From: Lepidostoma basale
Lineage: Eukaryota > Arthropoda > Insecta > Trichoptera > Lepidostomatidae
Length of the DNA stretch: 64,000 nucleotides
Direction of reading: 5' to 3'
Assembly (NCBI GenBank): GCA_022606425.2
Contig: JAHDVF020001564.1
Coordinates: forward strand, 62,001-126,000
Position numbers and translations under genes: made by a program. This document shows positions 21,801 to 31,513 of the stretch, one piece after another (the stretch's first letter is position 1; each line of letters opens with the position of its first letter). The notes under the pieces are model-generated. The model was given only the letters and a program-made list of their open reading frames with translations, searched no databases and had not been told where the DNA came from.

Positions 21801-24800
21801 TAAAACTCTGAAGTATAAAACAAAAATTCTGTACATTCACCAAAGTAAAATTAATGAACTGTGAAAATATCACCAAGATCTGTTTATTGGTTGCCGAGTT
21901 CATTGAGTTCAAAGAATACAAGAAGAGGACCCTTCATATTAGTCCTCCACCGTAGAGCTATTATAGACGGTTGGAACTAGAATCAAAAACAATTAGAATA
22001 ATATATTTTTTTTGCAAATAAGTTCTCGATTTATTTTCATAATTATTAAAAAAATAGTTTTACTTGTTTTAGATAACAATGACCGGAGACATTATATCTT
22101 CATCTCAAACAGCCGCATCAAACGCAAAGAAACATCTCGTAGAACAACTGAAGGACACAAATAAGAAGGAGAATCTCCATATCCCTCCGTACTTGTGGAC
22201 CAGAATAACAAACGAGAATGAAAGCGATACCTTGAAACCAGAAAATATTGCAACTTCAATATTTGGAATTGGAACCACTATCCCGGAGCCAGTGTTCTAT
22301 TGCTCCATAGAACCGCCCAGCCTGGCCTCCCAGTCCGCCCTGGAGGTGGCTCTCGCAGAGTTGCAACGGGAAGATTCCAGTTTGAGATTGACTAATAATA
22401 CAGAAACAGGCCAAATGGTTTTAGCCGGTAAGTAACTAACTAACTTACCATCATGCTGTCTCGCCGAAGAGATGGGCAAAATGAATGGACTGCCGTTCTT
22501 TCCAGACATGCTTCTCTGGATTCTTCAACATTCATACGTCGTATTGTGGCCGACATTAAGAGTCTTCGATAGTCAGACTTCTTCTTAAAGTGCCCTGTCA
22601 GGTTCCCCCGACGTTGGCGATCACTCTGGTAAACTCTTCCCTATCCTGCGCTATCTTGAATAGCTCCTCCACAGTTTCGATTCCCGTCCATTCCCTCACA
22701 TTGCGCAGCCAAGAGATCTGCCACTTTTCCCTTCAAAATCAGATGCAGCAGGCGATATTTCTCTTCTCGTAGAATGTGACCCAGATAAGAAATCTTGCGG
22801 ACTTTGATCAATGTCAGCAGCTCTCTATTTACTCCTGCACGATTCAGGACTTCTGTGTTTGTCACTCTGTCTGTCCATGGGATGCTGAACATTCTTCGGT
22901 GAAGCCACATTTCAAATGCCTCTAACTGGTTCATTGTATTTACTTTTAATGTCCATGTCTCACACCCATATAACAGAACAGACCACACATAACACCTTAA
23001 CATCCTGTCTTAGTTTTAAGTTGATATTGTCATTGCAAAAGAGTTACTTCATTTTGTTAAATACTGTTCTTGCTGCTTCAATCCGACATTTCAACTCTAC
23101 ATCTGGCTCAAGGGTGTCTGTAAGCATGCTGCCGAGGTATCTGAACTTTTCCACCTTTTCAGTCAGACTAAGAAAATCCAATAGCCAGCCAATTTCAAGA
23201 AAAAAGCCTTCTAAAATTTCACCATTCACCAATGTTTAAACAATGTGCTTGTACATTAAACACTGTCAATTAATTAGTATTTTGAATAACTTGAAGTGTT
23301 ATTTTACTTAAGCGGATGCGTGAAAGCAATTTTGGATAGTAGGGGAAGAATGTTAGCATAGAATAAGATCACACAAGAAAGATGGAATATTTTAAGGAAA
23401 TCAATGGTGGTGATACAAGCGTGTGTATAACTAGTGTGAATGTGAAATCTATAAATGTTAATACTGATCAAATAAGTATGAATGAGGTAGAAAAATCTGT
23501 GAAAGCAATGAAAAATGGAAAAGCCGTTGGGTACAACTGTATCGCTTTAGAATTTATTAAAAGCGGCGGCAAAGTGGTGTCTGCATGGATATGTAAACTC
23601 TTTAACCAGTGCTTGGAGAGGGATATATACCGCTCGACTAGAGGAAAGCAGTAATCATGCCTCTACATAAAGTAAAAGGGTCGCGTATGGAATGTGTAAA
23701 CCACAAAGCTATTTGTATTTTGCGTGTTGTTGGTAAAGTCTATGGCAGAATTTTAATAGAAAGTTAGCTAGATTTGGATACACATCTTTATTTCCGGACA
23801 CTAGACGATGTTGAAAAATATCAGATGGAGCACTCAATCCTTTTGAAATGAATTTTAATTACTACTTAAAACGCATTGTTTATATTTTTTAAATTTTATT
23901 TAGGTATGGGTGAACTCCACTTAGAAGTAATAAAACAGAGAATATTAACGGAATATAAAATAGACGCTGACTTGGGACCTCTACAAATATCTTACAAAGA
24001 GACTTTAATATCTAATGTTAAGGAGACTCATGTATCGGATAACAAAATCGGAGGGTCAAAGCATTTTGTCAATATCACAATGTCCGCCTATCCATCCGAA
24101 AGGAAAGAAACATTGAAGTAAGTGAATAAATTGCTATCAAAAAATGCTTTTTATGAAGATGAATGTATAATTCCTTATAAAAAATCATCCAAGTGTTTCA
24201 CTGGTTCCCATCTGTATAAAATAAAAATAAAAATTCATTCAAAAATAAAAAATCATAAATTTAAATATTTATAGATTTCTATAATGTAGATATTACTTAT
24301 TATTTTTACAATTATTTTGGATTGTAACCAAAACAAACAATTATGTTTTTTTGTGTGAAGGTTTTACACCTTCATCATCAACTGAGTTTTTACAGGAATG
24401 TAGAACCTTCGAAATGTGTTGAGAAAAATGAACTTAACTGAAAAAAAAAACTGTTATTAATCTTATTATTAACTACTGTGTATTCAAAGTGTTAAGTAAT
24501 GACTCAAGTTTTACAAAAATAAATTATGTAATAATCCATGGTAAATAATTAACAAGAATGAAAATATCTGTTTTCTAGAAGTTTTAGTATATTTTATAGG
24601 AAAGGCATGTTTTGCCTTGCTAAGGCATCAAATGTTTTTGCTTTTGGTAATTTGAATACGCCTTAGCGAGACTAAACATGTAATTCCCGTAAAATATAAT
24701 AAAACTTCTAGAAAACAGATGTTTTCATTTGTGTTATTTAGCAACGAACATATTTCTTCTATATTTTGTGTTGTGTAACATTTGGCAGTGTGATGACTGA

Positions 24801-27800
24801 TAACATTGATCCCGAAAAAGAAGTGAGCTGCAGAATATAGATTGTGAGGCCGGCATTCAGTAATATGAGACCATTCTTCTGCAATGACAGCATCAACTTA
24901 AAATTGAGACAGAGAATGGTCAAGTGCTATATTTGGTTCGTATTGCTTTACAAAGTGGAGACCTGGGCCTTCAAAGTGAACACAATGAACCGTATAAAGG
25001 CATTTGAAATGTGGCTCCATCGGCCACAAGGCCCCGCAACTGGAAGATGGAAGGAGGGACTGGGTCAGCCTCCTGCAACGTGGATGTCCAGAGTTAAGAA
25101 CGGCCTGAAGGCGCTATGGAATCACTAAAATGTTGACAATATTGTTTCACAGATTAGACCAGTCGCCAGATAGTGCTTCTAACCTGTCCCACATATTCCC
25201 GAGGCATATGCACGCCATTCGACAAGGTGTAGACACGGCACTATTGCACGGTCCTAAATTAGGATGTCCGGTAAGTAAAACACATTAAATCTGTTTTTTT
25301 TATATACAGTAAAAAGTAACTAACTTACCATCACGCCATCTCCCCGGAGGGGTAGGCAGAAAGAATGGAACGCCACACTGTTCTGTCCTGACATACGAGT
25401 ACGTCTCTCGCTTCCTCTACATTCATACATCTTGTCATGCACGCACGTCGATTTTTCCGACTCCTCACGTGACCGACATTCAATATTTGATTGATTTGAT
25501 CGTGCCACGTTTTCCTCGGCCTTCCTCTATTTCTAGCTCCGTTCACGCCGTTTACATATACCTTCTTTACCATTCTGTCTTCACTCATTCTTTCCATGTG
25601 TCCAAACCATCTTAATGACCCTTTCCTTATTTTGTTCATAACACTTTCATTCGCACCACATTCACTTCTTATACTTGCATTTGTCACTCTATCATAAACA
25701 GATTTGCCACGCATTCGTCTTAGAGATCTCATTTCTACTGCATTTATTCTACTTTCATCCTTCTTTTGCCAGTTCCATGCTTCACTTCCATACATAAGGG
25801 TCGGCACAAGAACACCATTGTGCACTGCCAGCCATATATACAGTAACTTTATTTAACTCCTATTTTACCATTTTTAAGGGATTGAAAAAAAAGTATGTGG
25901 AGGGAACATGTAGATGGGAGGTGGGGGTGGATTGAAAAAAACAGCATTTAAAATAAAAAAAATTATATCAAAAATCACATGATTAATTCGTGAAACACGT
26001 GAACCAAAGCGAAATGGATGTAAAAAGGAAGAAAATATTGTAATTATCTTGTAAAAATAGAACTTAAATGATGTACTTCTAAATTATGTGCTAATAAAAT
26101 ATATTTTACTACGCTTTCCATAATCTTAGCACTCACTTTGCGGTTAGACTTTTTAAACTTATAGATATAAAAAAACAAAAACACTTTGTATTTAACCATG
26201 GTGTACTTATTATTATTGATGCCAACTAGTTTCTCTTGGACCCAAGCTTTATCAGGGCAGTATAATAACTGTTAATTTAGTTGTATTTTATAATATTTTC
26301 TTAGTTTAGTTATATTTTTACACACAAAGATAATAATAATAATAATTTGGCTAATTTGTATAGCGCCGTTTTCGTGAATAGCTCACCTCAAGGACGCTTT
26401 GACAAAGTTTTAGTCATGAGAGCTGCATCTGACCCCAGAAATCAGATAATCCTTGTTTATATTTCATGTCATATTTTGAATAGGTGGATTTTATGTGAGA
26501 TTTAAAATCAGTTGGATTGTCGATGCATCTGAGGCGTACAGGGAGCATATTTTAGGCGGACAGACCTGCCACTGCGAAGGCCCGATCTCCGAAGTTTGTC
26601 TGGGGGTTGCGCTTTGGCTCAACTAATATGCCTATTGCAAAGGAGTTTGCGGATCGAAGCATAGATTGACGCAAGTTAGGGCTATCGGCAATACAAAGTT
26701 CAGATATATAGGCTGGTGCCATTCCGTGAAGCACTTTAAAAATCATCCAGCACAGTTTATACTGAATTCTTTCAGGACACTTGAGCCAGTGAAGATCTTT
26801 TAGATGTTGTGAAATATGAGAAGATGGTGGTCACCTCCAAAACACGTATTAACTGGATATAACAGTGTTAAAAATTCTTCTCCATTCTCCTCATTCCAAA
26901 ATAAATCTTATTCTTAGTTTAAGAGGAATTGGCCTCCTGCGAAGTCGACTCCCAGCTGTCAATCCATATTTTTGGTGGTCTGGTGTCTAGTGTCTTGCCA
27001 GATATATAATATATCTGAGCGTCATCATTTCTGACACTCTGAGCGCGTTTTTTTGTGATTGTGGTGTCCGCCCTGTACTCGATCCCATATGCCATGATAG
27101 GTCGCACACAAGTCTTATAATTTCTCACTTTGCTGCTGATCTTCGTGTCAAAATAAATGTTTGAATTTATTCTTTCAAAATACAACAACCTTGCGATACT
27201 GACATTATTTAATGATTTTTTTTTTTATGTTTATTTACTCCGGGAAACTGTATAGTATTTACATCATTATGTATTTTTTTTTAGCTAATAGACATCGGAG
27301 TTACACTACACTGGTTAGAAATAGGCAGAGGAACATCAGACACCTTCGTAGCAGCCGCCGTAACCCAGTGCTTGAGAAAGGTTAGTTTACTAAACATATT
27401 TTAAAGGCATGGATTGCTTATCTAAAACTGCGCCTTGACTATTCATTTATTTTTTAAATTAGTTGTCACATTCTTAACACGTTGCCAACTGCTCATGAAG
27501 ATCCCTGTGTTTGCCAGTCTGCAAAATAATAATTTTATTACTAACATCTATTTAAGTTATTACATACTTTATAAATGGTAAATTAGGAATTTTCCGTTAC
27601 ACATTTTTCCTAGGCAAGAAGTATTAAAATAATTCACATATATTGGGTGTTTCGGAAAGTTTGGTTGGTTCTTTTTGTATGAAAATTGCATTTATTTGAA
27701 AGGTAAAATAAAAAAACACATCAATCAAAATATTAGCCACTACTTTTCCCATCTTTCTGGCAATAGATGAATCCAGGCATCCACCCGATTCTTAACATCT

Positions 27801-28763
27801 GCATATGAATGGAAGTGCTGCTCTTCTAAGGCATGCGTCATGGATCTGAACGAGTGGTAGTCCGATGATGTCACGTCTGGCGAATAAGGCGGGTGCGGTA
27901 TAATCAGGTTGCCCCATTCCGGTAGTTTTTCGGCCAATGCCTGCTTTAATTGCATTAGTTGTTGGTAGACTTCCCCGAGACCGTTCACCCGGTTTGAGGA
28001 GTTCATTTTTCGGTCAATCTTTTTCAATCTTCCAGGGTGATCTTTGCGGTCAACGTTAAAATCACCAGCTATGAAGTGTCTATACCGTTCTCTGCATGAT
28101 TATCCGTTGGGGCTCGTCATAAACTACCTCTTCATCTGACTCTATCATATACCTGATGCTTTGGACAGTTTGCTTGCAAACTGTGAAGATAAATTGTGAT
28201 GCCGGATTAATATTTTGACACTAGAAATATAATCCTATCATCCGTGATATTCTATGCAAATGCATATTTGTATTGAATATTACAGATGATTAATTAACGG
28301 CCGTAATTAATTTTGTATTGCTTGCAATAGGTGTTCAACTCAAGCGAGTCCATTCTGATGGAACCCACGATGTTGCTGGATGTTGTGTGCGAGGAGGAGC
28401 ACTCCAGCATGATAATCAACGACTTGATCAGAAGGCGTTCTCTCATGAAGAATATCGGAGCTCGAGGTCATCACAAGGTAAAAAAATTCCTTTTATTTTA
28501 AATAATAATTAAATAAAACAAAAGAGCGCCGATTTCAAAGTTCGAGCGCCCTTAATGAAAAACCCCTAATTAGGTGTTTTCTTATTTATCGTTTATTTTA
28601 GGTGGTTGAGTGCGTGACACCTTTGGCTGAACTCCTGGGATATTCCTCATTCCTACGCAGCATCTCCTCCGGTACCGCCACCTTCACCATGGAGTTCCAC
28701 AACAACCAGCAGATGGCGCCCTTGGACGAAGACAAGGCCATCAGGAGCATCAGAGGTTACTGA
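15655..28763 (+). CDS. GFM2: Ribosome-releasing factor 2, mitochondrial (EF-G2mt)
   Basis: Translational GTPase that, with the mitochondrial recycling factor, splits mitochondrial ribosomes after termination. Twelve exons join to 2304 bases, 767 residues plus stop, close to the 779 of the human protein. The N-terminus (about 30 residues, rich in Lys and Arg, no acidic residue) fits a mitochondrial presequence. GTPase motifs: G1 AHIDAGKT (residues 45-52), G2 in RERGITI, G3 DTPGH, G4 NKMD, G5 CGSS. Blocks [29 protein letters not shown] and [10 protein letters not shown] mark the later EF-G domains; [20 protein letters not shown] ends domain V. RGITI is followed by TAAAVSF as in EF-G2. All introns are GT-AG and in phase. 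It lies head to head with XRN2 and tail to tail with AMP deaminase. Confidence 0.97.
15865..16050 (+). mobile_element. SINE-2 (tRNA-derived), full length
   Basis: A box TGGTCTAGGGGTAGAACG and B box GAGTTCGAGCC are both present, followed by a body beginning CCAGATTCCTTCTTCATAAT and a T-rich end. In GFM2 intron 1. Other copies: 51366-51560 (split A box) and 57895-58040 (truncated). Confidence 0.8.
16075..16203 (+). CDS. GFM2: GFM2 exon 2
   Basis: Completes the P-loop ([14 protein letters not shown]) and includes [10 protein letters not shown], the switch I/G2 segment. The acceptor is TTTTAG and the donor GTAATG. Confidence 0.95.
16288..16425 (+). CDS. GFM2: GFM2 exon 3
   Basis: Encodes [20 protein letters not shown] and [14 protein letters not shown], the G3 motif and the following strand. 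Confidence 0.96.
16727..16918 (+). CDS. GFM2: GFM2 exon 4
   Basis: Encodes [20 protein letters not shown] and VYANKMD (G4 motif). The acceptor is GAGCAG and the donor GTATGG. Confidence 0.96.
17010..17215 (-). mobile_element. LINE-TTAG 3' end
   Basis: Reverse 3' UTR beginning ATCATGCTGTTTCTCTGAAG and GGGTAGGGAGAGAGAATGGA. Confidence 0.65.
17466..17955. repeat. Three-unit tandem repeat, about 157 bp per unit
   Basis: Units share CTCTAGAAGTTTAATTATAT, GCTAGGATGACATCTAGGAT and TTCTCCTTAAGACAGCGGTT. The third has a 35-bp internal duplication. Each unit ends with the same CCTTAAGACAGCGG that begins the hAT element at 17956. Confidence 0.85.
17956..18720. mobile_element. Non-autonomous hAT element
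   Basis: Terminal repeats CAGCGGTTTCCAACCT and, inverted, CAGCGATTTCCAATCT, flanked by an 8-bp duplication CCTTAAGA at 17948-17955 and 18721-18728. No transposase remains. Confidence 0.85.
18093..18525 (-). mobile_element. LINE-TTAG copy nested in the hAT element
   Basis: Reverse 3' UTR (CATCAAGCCATTTCTCCGG) through the HMERM and GSEAW region, so the hAT element was older. Confidence 0.75.
18986..19500 (+). CDS. GFM2: GFM2 exon 5
   Basis: A 515-base exon covering the end of the G domain and the start of domain II. It includes [20 protein letters not shown] (G5) and [20 protein letters not shown]. It joins exon 4 across a 2 kb intron full of repeats. Confidence 0.96.
19685..19865 (-). mobile_element. 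Jockey/CR1-like LINE fragment
   Basis: Reverse of the RAISLLN and R-x-NLPM region: CCTCCGAGGCGATCCGATT and GGCAGGTTGGTTCTGCAGCG. Confidence 0.6.
19866..19975 (-). mobile_element. SINE-1 body fragment
   Basis: Matches CATTTTATTGTCACGTGAAT and flanks of the SINE-1 body. The tRNA part is absent. Confidence 0.55.
20200..20329. mobile_element. Fold-back repeat
   Basis: Inverted arms around ACATGTTTTAATC; same family as 24556-24735. Confidence 0.65.
20505..20871 (-). mobile_element. Tigger/pogo-type DNA transposon remnant
   Basis: Ends CAGTAAAACCCC and, inverted, CAGTAGAACTCG, flanked by TA. Minus-strand translation reads [20 protein letters not shown] and [17 protein letters not shown], the C-terminal tail of pogo/Tigger transposases. 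The catalytic domain has been deleted. Confidence 0.8.
20934..21023 (+). CDS. GFM2: GFM2 exon 6
   Basis: Thirty codons ([20 protein letters not shown] then AAVSGLK) of domain II. In phase with exons 5 and 7. Too short for a simple ORF scan. Confidence 0.94.
21375..21642. repeat. Long hairpin, arms about 125 bp
   Basis: Left arm begins ATCGCACCTTCAGGACGAAA and includes AATGTAAATTGTGACATTTT. The right arm is its reverse complement with a few changes; about 10 bases separate them. In GFM2 intron 6. Confidence 0.9.
22073..22427 (+). CDS. GFM2: GFM2 exon 7
   Basis: Encodes [16 protein letters not shown] and [20 protein letters not shown] up to GQMVLAG, the domain II to III junction. The donor GTAAGT is followed at once by the TAAC-repeat tail of an antisense LINE. 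Confidence 0.95.
22428..22565 (-). mobile_element. LINE-TTAG 3' end at the GFM2 exon 7 donor
   Basis: The reverse tail TAACTAACTAAC starts within about six bases of the donor; then CATCATGCTGTCTCGCC and the 3' UTR follow. Confidence 0.8.
22566..23240 (-). mobile_element. LINE-G C-terminal part
   Basis: Minus strand: [57 protein letters not shown] and [20 protein letters not shown]. Typical non-LTR ORF2 end. Confidence 0.88.
23345..23790 (+). mobile_element. LINE reverse transcriptase N-terminal fragment
   Basis: [20 protein letters not shown], then after a frameshift [18 protein letters not shown] and [10 protein letters not shown], the first RT blocks. It ends before the catalytic YADD. 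Confidence 0.82.
23904..24117 (+). CDS. GFM2: GFM2 exon 8
   Basis: Starts [18 protein letters not shown], the conserved block of domain III, and ends before GTAAGT in phase 2. Confidence 0.96.
24556..24735. mobile_element. Fold-back element with hammerhead-like relics
   Basis: Arms of about 70 bp (TGTTTTCTAGAAGTTTTAGT outward, TGCCTTGCTAAGGC inward). Each arm has an eroded GCCTTAGCGAGGCGAAACATG motif. The most complete copy of its family; in GFM2 intron 8. Confidence 0.8.
24770..25127 (+). mobile_element. LINE-G C-terminal fragment, internally deleted
   Basis: [20 protein letters not shown] and [20 protein letters not shown], then a jump to [17 protein letters not shown]. The 3' end lies 26 bases before GFM2 exon 9. 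Confidence 0.8.
25153..25270 (+). CDS. GFM2: GFM2 exon 9
   Basis: Encodes [20 protein letters not shown] and [14 protein letters not shown] (domain IV). The acceptor is TTTCACAG and the donor GTAAGT. Found by phase and homology to the family segment ending LGSP. Confidence 0.94.
25312..25835 (-). mobile_element. LINE-TTAG C-terminal half, long open frame
   Basis: 164 codons open: [60 protein letters not shown] and [18 protein letters not shown]. It is the least decayed copy, so probably recent. Confidence 0.9.
26222..26260 (-). ncRNA. Hammerhead-like motif, core changed at G8
   Basis: Minus strand: stem I TGCC/GGCA, core CTGATAA, stem CTTGG/CCAAG, GAAAC, TA, GTT. All helices pair, but the general-acid G is A, so it should not cleave. 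Confidence 0.5.
26340..26850 (-). mobile_element. LINE C-terminal fragment (GDRAFAVA type)
   Basis: [20 protein letters not shown] and [20 protein letters not shown] on the minus strand. Related to 59840-60120. Confidence 0.8.
26900..27195 (-). mobile_element. LINE fragment (RADTTxTK type)
   Basis: [20 protein letters not shown] and [15 protein letters not shown], then a jump to [15 protein letters not shown]. GRPxKRW-type LINE with internal deletion. Confidence 0.8.
27285..27380 (+). CDS. GFM2: GFM2 exon 10
   Basis: Thirty-two codons, [20 protein letters not shown] then [12 protein letters not shown], domain IV. Confidence 0.94.
27643..28215 (-). mobile_element. Mariner transposon, degenerate
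   Basis: End TTGGGTGTTTCGGAAAGTTT at 27646. Minus-strand [20 protein letters not shown] and [16 protein letters not shown] match mariner transposase around the third Asp. The HQDNARPH block is deleted and the upstream part is frameshifted. Confidence 0.82.
28331..28477 (+). CDS. GFM2: GFM2 exon 11
   Basis: Encodes [20 protein letters not shown] and [20 protein letters not shown], the start of domain V. The plus-strand ORF predicted in another frame here is a shadow. Confidence 0.95.
28602..28763 (+). CDS. GFM2: GFM2 exon 12 and stop
   Basis: Encodes [20 protein letters not shown] and [19 protein letters not shown], then RGY and TGA at 28761-28763. This is the C-terminal part of domain V. 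Confidence 0.96.
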   Translation: MVECVTPLAELLGYSSFLRSISSGTATFTMEFHNNQQMAPLDEDKAIRSIRGY

Positions 28764-28999
28764 TTCTAAACTGATAGTCAAAGACTTCTTACACCCAATA
28801 CTTGGGAAATACTACGATATATGTTTTTTCATTTACCTACAATGTTTTGGTAAATAATAAGTCATCTAGTTGAATGGTATGAAAATTTTATACCATATTT
28901 AAATTGTTCAATTCATCCTTTATCCACAATGCTGGACTTAAATTGTCCAGTTAAAATTGTGCTGTAGTGCGGCTGGCTACATTTGTAGTAAGAAAGATA
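28764..28999. other. GFM2 3' flank
   Basis: Presumed 3' UTR and downstream sequence. I see no clear AATAAA signal close to the stop. Confidence 0.4.
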
Positions 29000-29440
29000 G
29001 TTTTTTACTCATGTAAACTACATTTTCGCTCATATAAACGGAAACGCCAATAATAGACAAAAGTAATGTAGACTATATAAAAACAAAAGCGTAAGCTTTT
29101 GACGTAGTTCCAAAAAGATCTGGGATCATCCATAAGATTTCCCTCGATGGTGCTCACATATGTTCGAAAGGTCAATCGGACACTGCGAATCACCCTCGAG
29201 CGGTAGAGACTGAATTGTTCATACTCACCACGAAAGCCAGTAGCTTTCCACTTCTTTTGATGAGTATTCTTTATCCTTATGTTTCGTATGATATCCTCAG
29301 TAAACCACTTCAGATATCTCCGTCCACCATTGCTCATGTGTTTCCTCGGGAAGCACAAATCAAATTCTCTGTCTGATCTGTCAGATTCTATGTCTAATCT
29401 GTCAGATCGTGTAAACAATTTTATAATATTTTAAAAAATG
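29000..29440 (-). mobile_element. Jockey/CR1-like LINE, endonuclease-RT linker
   Basis: Minus strand: SNGGRRYLKWFTEDIIRNIR, YEQFSLYRSRVIRSVRLTFR and IEGNLMDDPRSFWNYVKSLR. Same protein as 41723-42181. Confidence 0.85.
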
Positions 29441-29444
29441 TATC

Positions 29445-29530
29445 TTTACTGAAGAAGGACTGTTTGTCCGAAACATGTCTATATAATTTTATTTTTTAAT
29501 AAAAGTGTTGTATATACAAAGTGTATAAAA
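29445..29530 (+). ncRNA. Hammerhead-like motif followed by AATAAA and TGTTGTA
   Basis: CTGAAGA, extra A, stem GGAC/GTCC with loop TGTTT, GAAAC, AT, GTC: the core is intact. Stem I is weak and AT-rich. About 20 bases on comes TTAATAAAAGTGTTGTA, a tail shared with 44.2 and 47.3 kb. Confidence 0.55.
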
Positions 29531-29589
29531 AAAGAAAAATAGAAATAAACCATCATAACAACACAAAGTAATAAGTAATAATGACGTAT

Positions 29590-30640
29590 ATAGAAGAAAT
29601 AAAAATCGCTTGCTGGGAGCAAATTCGCGGTTTTATCATTACCTTGGAGTGAGATTGCATTCTAACGATAAGGAATAAAGAATGAACTCACCAACCGTGG
29701 TGTCTGCTTATATCGAGGGTCTTGGGTGCACCTGTGTACTTTTCTCACTTCCGCACCTTTAATCCACGCCACTGATTTTTCGCTACCTTTTCCCGCCATT
29801 TTTTCGCGTAGAGCTAAATAGAGCTAGACGACGGGTAACGGTTGATATTATACCGGCCCGATCGTAAACAATTTGAACGGTAATTTAGTTCTTTGACTAA
29901 TTGACATCTATTCTCGACCGTGATTTTTTTAAAACTTGAGTCACTCGTGTGAGCGCAATTGCAATACGGGCATTTAAGATTAAAAAAATTACGCGAGTTT
30001 TGTTTCTCACTTGTATCAGTGGAAGAAACAAAAGAAGACTTTGACGGTTTATTTTGTAGAATACCTCTGCCTTATTTCTACTAATTTTTTTATTTACATC
30101 TTGGGTAGAACAGGAAGGCTTACTGACTTCCAAATTTTTAATATTATTTTGTAAGTACGTCAACAGGCACCATTTCACCGGAAACGTTTGAACGTTTCCG
30201 GTGAAATGGTGTGCGCCTGGCGGATTGATCTTTTAATAATACTTCTGACTGCTAGTCTCATTTCTGGAGATGACCACCGTGTGCCCAGCTTTAGGGGTAC
30301 TCTTCCAACTCTCAGGAGTGTATAACACGGTTGTTTCAGCCTAAATTGGTCACTTGTCACTTTGACACTTTAGCTGAAACTTACATTCGGTCCTGGCACT
30401 CGGCTAAGCGGAAGCACGGCTTCCTTATGGTGCAGCACACATATCCCCACGGCACTTCTCCAAATTAATAATACCGGTTTCGGATCGAACTATTTATTCC
30501 TACTGAATGTCCACTTCTTCGACGGAACGGAAAACTGACGTGAGATCGCGGGAGCGTAAGAATGGTCCTTACTGTAGCACTGACAACTGGAGACTTCTCC
30601 CTTTTCTGAAAAGGTTCTGAATATAAAGCCAACCCTGACT
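29590..30640 (-). mobile_element. Unassigned retroelement sequence
   Basis: 29650-29850 is related to 40930-41180 (GAGCTAGACGACGGGTAACG versus GAGCTAGGGGGCGGTTGACG). 30330-30440 is related to 63900-63970 (CGAGTGCCAGGA). The 93- and 61-codon minus frames are not recognised. Confidence 0.5.
30168..30211. repeat. Palindrome, 21-bp perfect arms
   Basis: CACCATTTCACCGGAAACGT(T) and its exact reverse complement are separated by TG. Confidence 0.95.
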
Positions 30641-31255
30641 AAGGGTGGCTGGTTTTCCCGTTATCTCAAATCATTCCGTTCCGTACCATATTTATACACA
30701 TTAAAAATTACAAAAAAAAAAATATATTTAAATAATTATAATATTAGCCTAACCACACCGTAAGGCTTTATCTTTCACCGTGTAGGCCAATTAGATCCAT
30801 TTACATATTATATTTAAATACTAAGTCGTTACAATAAGTGTTAAAATTGATTTTATTATTTACTAGTGTTACTGAAGTCTAAAAGATTTCTTCTTCGTGG
30901 TTTCAATCCTCGGGATTGGTTTGCATCTTCCACTGCATTCAGTCTTCTGCAGCCCTCTTCAACTCAACTCTGAGATGCAGTTAATGTTCTCACACATCTG
31001 TTGGAGTTATTCCCGTTGGGGGTGCCATCTACAATTTGTTCCCTGAAATATTCCTCCGTTACGTCATGCAGGAGACCCTGATTTATGGATTCGTTAACCA
31101 ATTTTTCAATTGTAAGTTAATATTTTGGCGGAGAGAAATAATGTTTGTCAAAAAAATCTCCTTCCGATCCCTGTCATGCACAGACGTCATCAGCTTATCT
31201 TTTAATATTTTTTAAAAGCGGCCATTTGATTTGAAAATGTTTTTCTATGAAAATA
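30641..31255. other. Repeat-derived sequence of unknown type
   Basis: No coding or structural signal that I can name. 30890-31130 looks like eroded LINE sequence. Confidence 0.3.
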
Positions 31256-31299
31256 TCAGCAATAAGAGATTTTTCTGAGCATAGAATTACTTTTTGAAT

Positions 31300-31400
31300 A
31301 TATATAACTATATTTAATGTTACAACACTTTATTTCAATTATCACATACATGTTTTGGTTATAGCATAACCATTTTATCTTATATAAGTATCTTGTCTTC
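31300..31400 (-). mobile_element. Hammerhead-motif repeat, decayed
   Basis: Minus strand: GGTTAT/ATAACC stem, then AAAACATGT, and TGAAATAAAGTGTTGTAAC behind it. Same tail as at 29.5 and 44.2 kb. Confidence 0.5.
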
Positions 31401-31468
31401 CTAATATCGAACCATCTCTCATGCAGAAATATTTTTCGGGGTGAAACCGTGTTCCCTCTCGTCAAGCT

Positions 31469-31513
31469 CCACCAACGTTTCGGAGGCCCTTGCGGCCTCC
31501 ATCATCAGGGTGT
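31469..31513 (-). ncRNA. Hammerhead ribozyme-like motif, best copy
   Basis: Minus strand: stem I CACC/GGTG; core CTGATGA; one extra T; stem II GGAGGCC/GGCCTCC with loop GCAAG; GAAAC; GTT cleavage triplet. Every conserved core base is present. Helix III is only AC/GT, so activity would need pairing in trans through the palindrome AACGTT, as proposed for Penelope-like hammerheads. An extra base after A9 is known in one viroid hammerhead. Confidence 0.7.

Noticed and set aside
27643..28215. Active mariner transposase
   Set aside because: Frameshifts and loss of the HQDNARPH block; only one clear terminus.
29897..30178. 93-codon minus-strand ORF as a possible small gene
   Set aside because: No recognised family, no splice context, lies in repeat-derived sequence.
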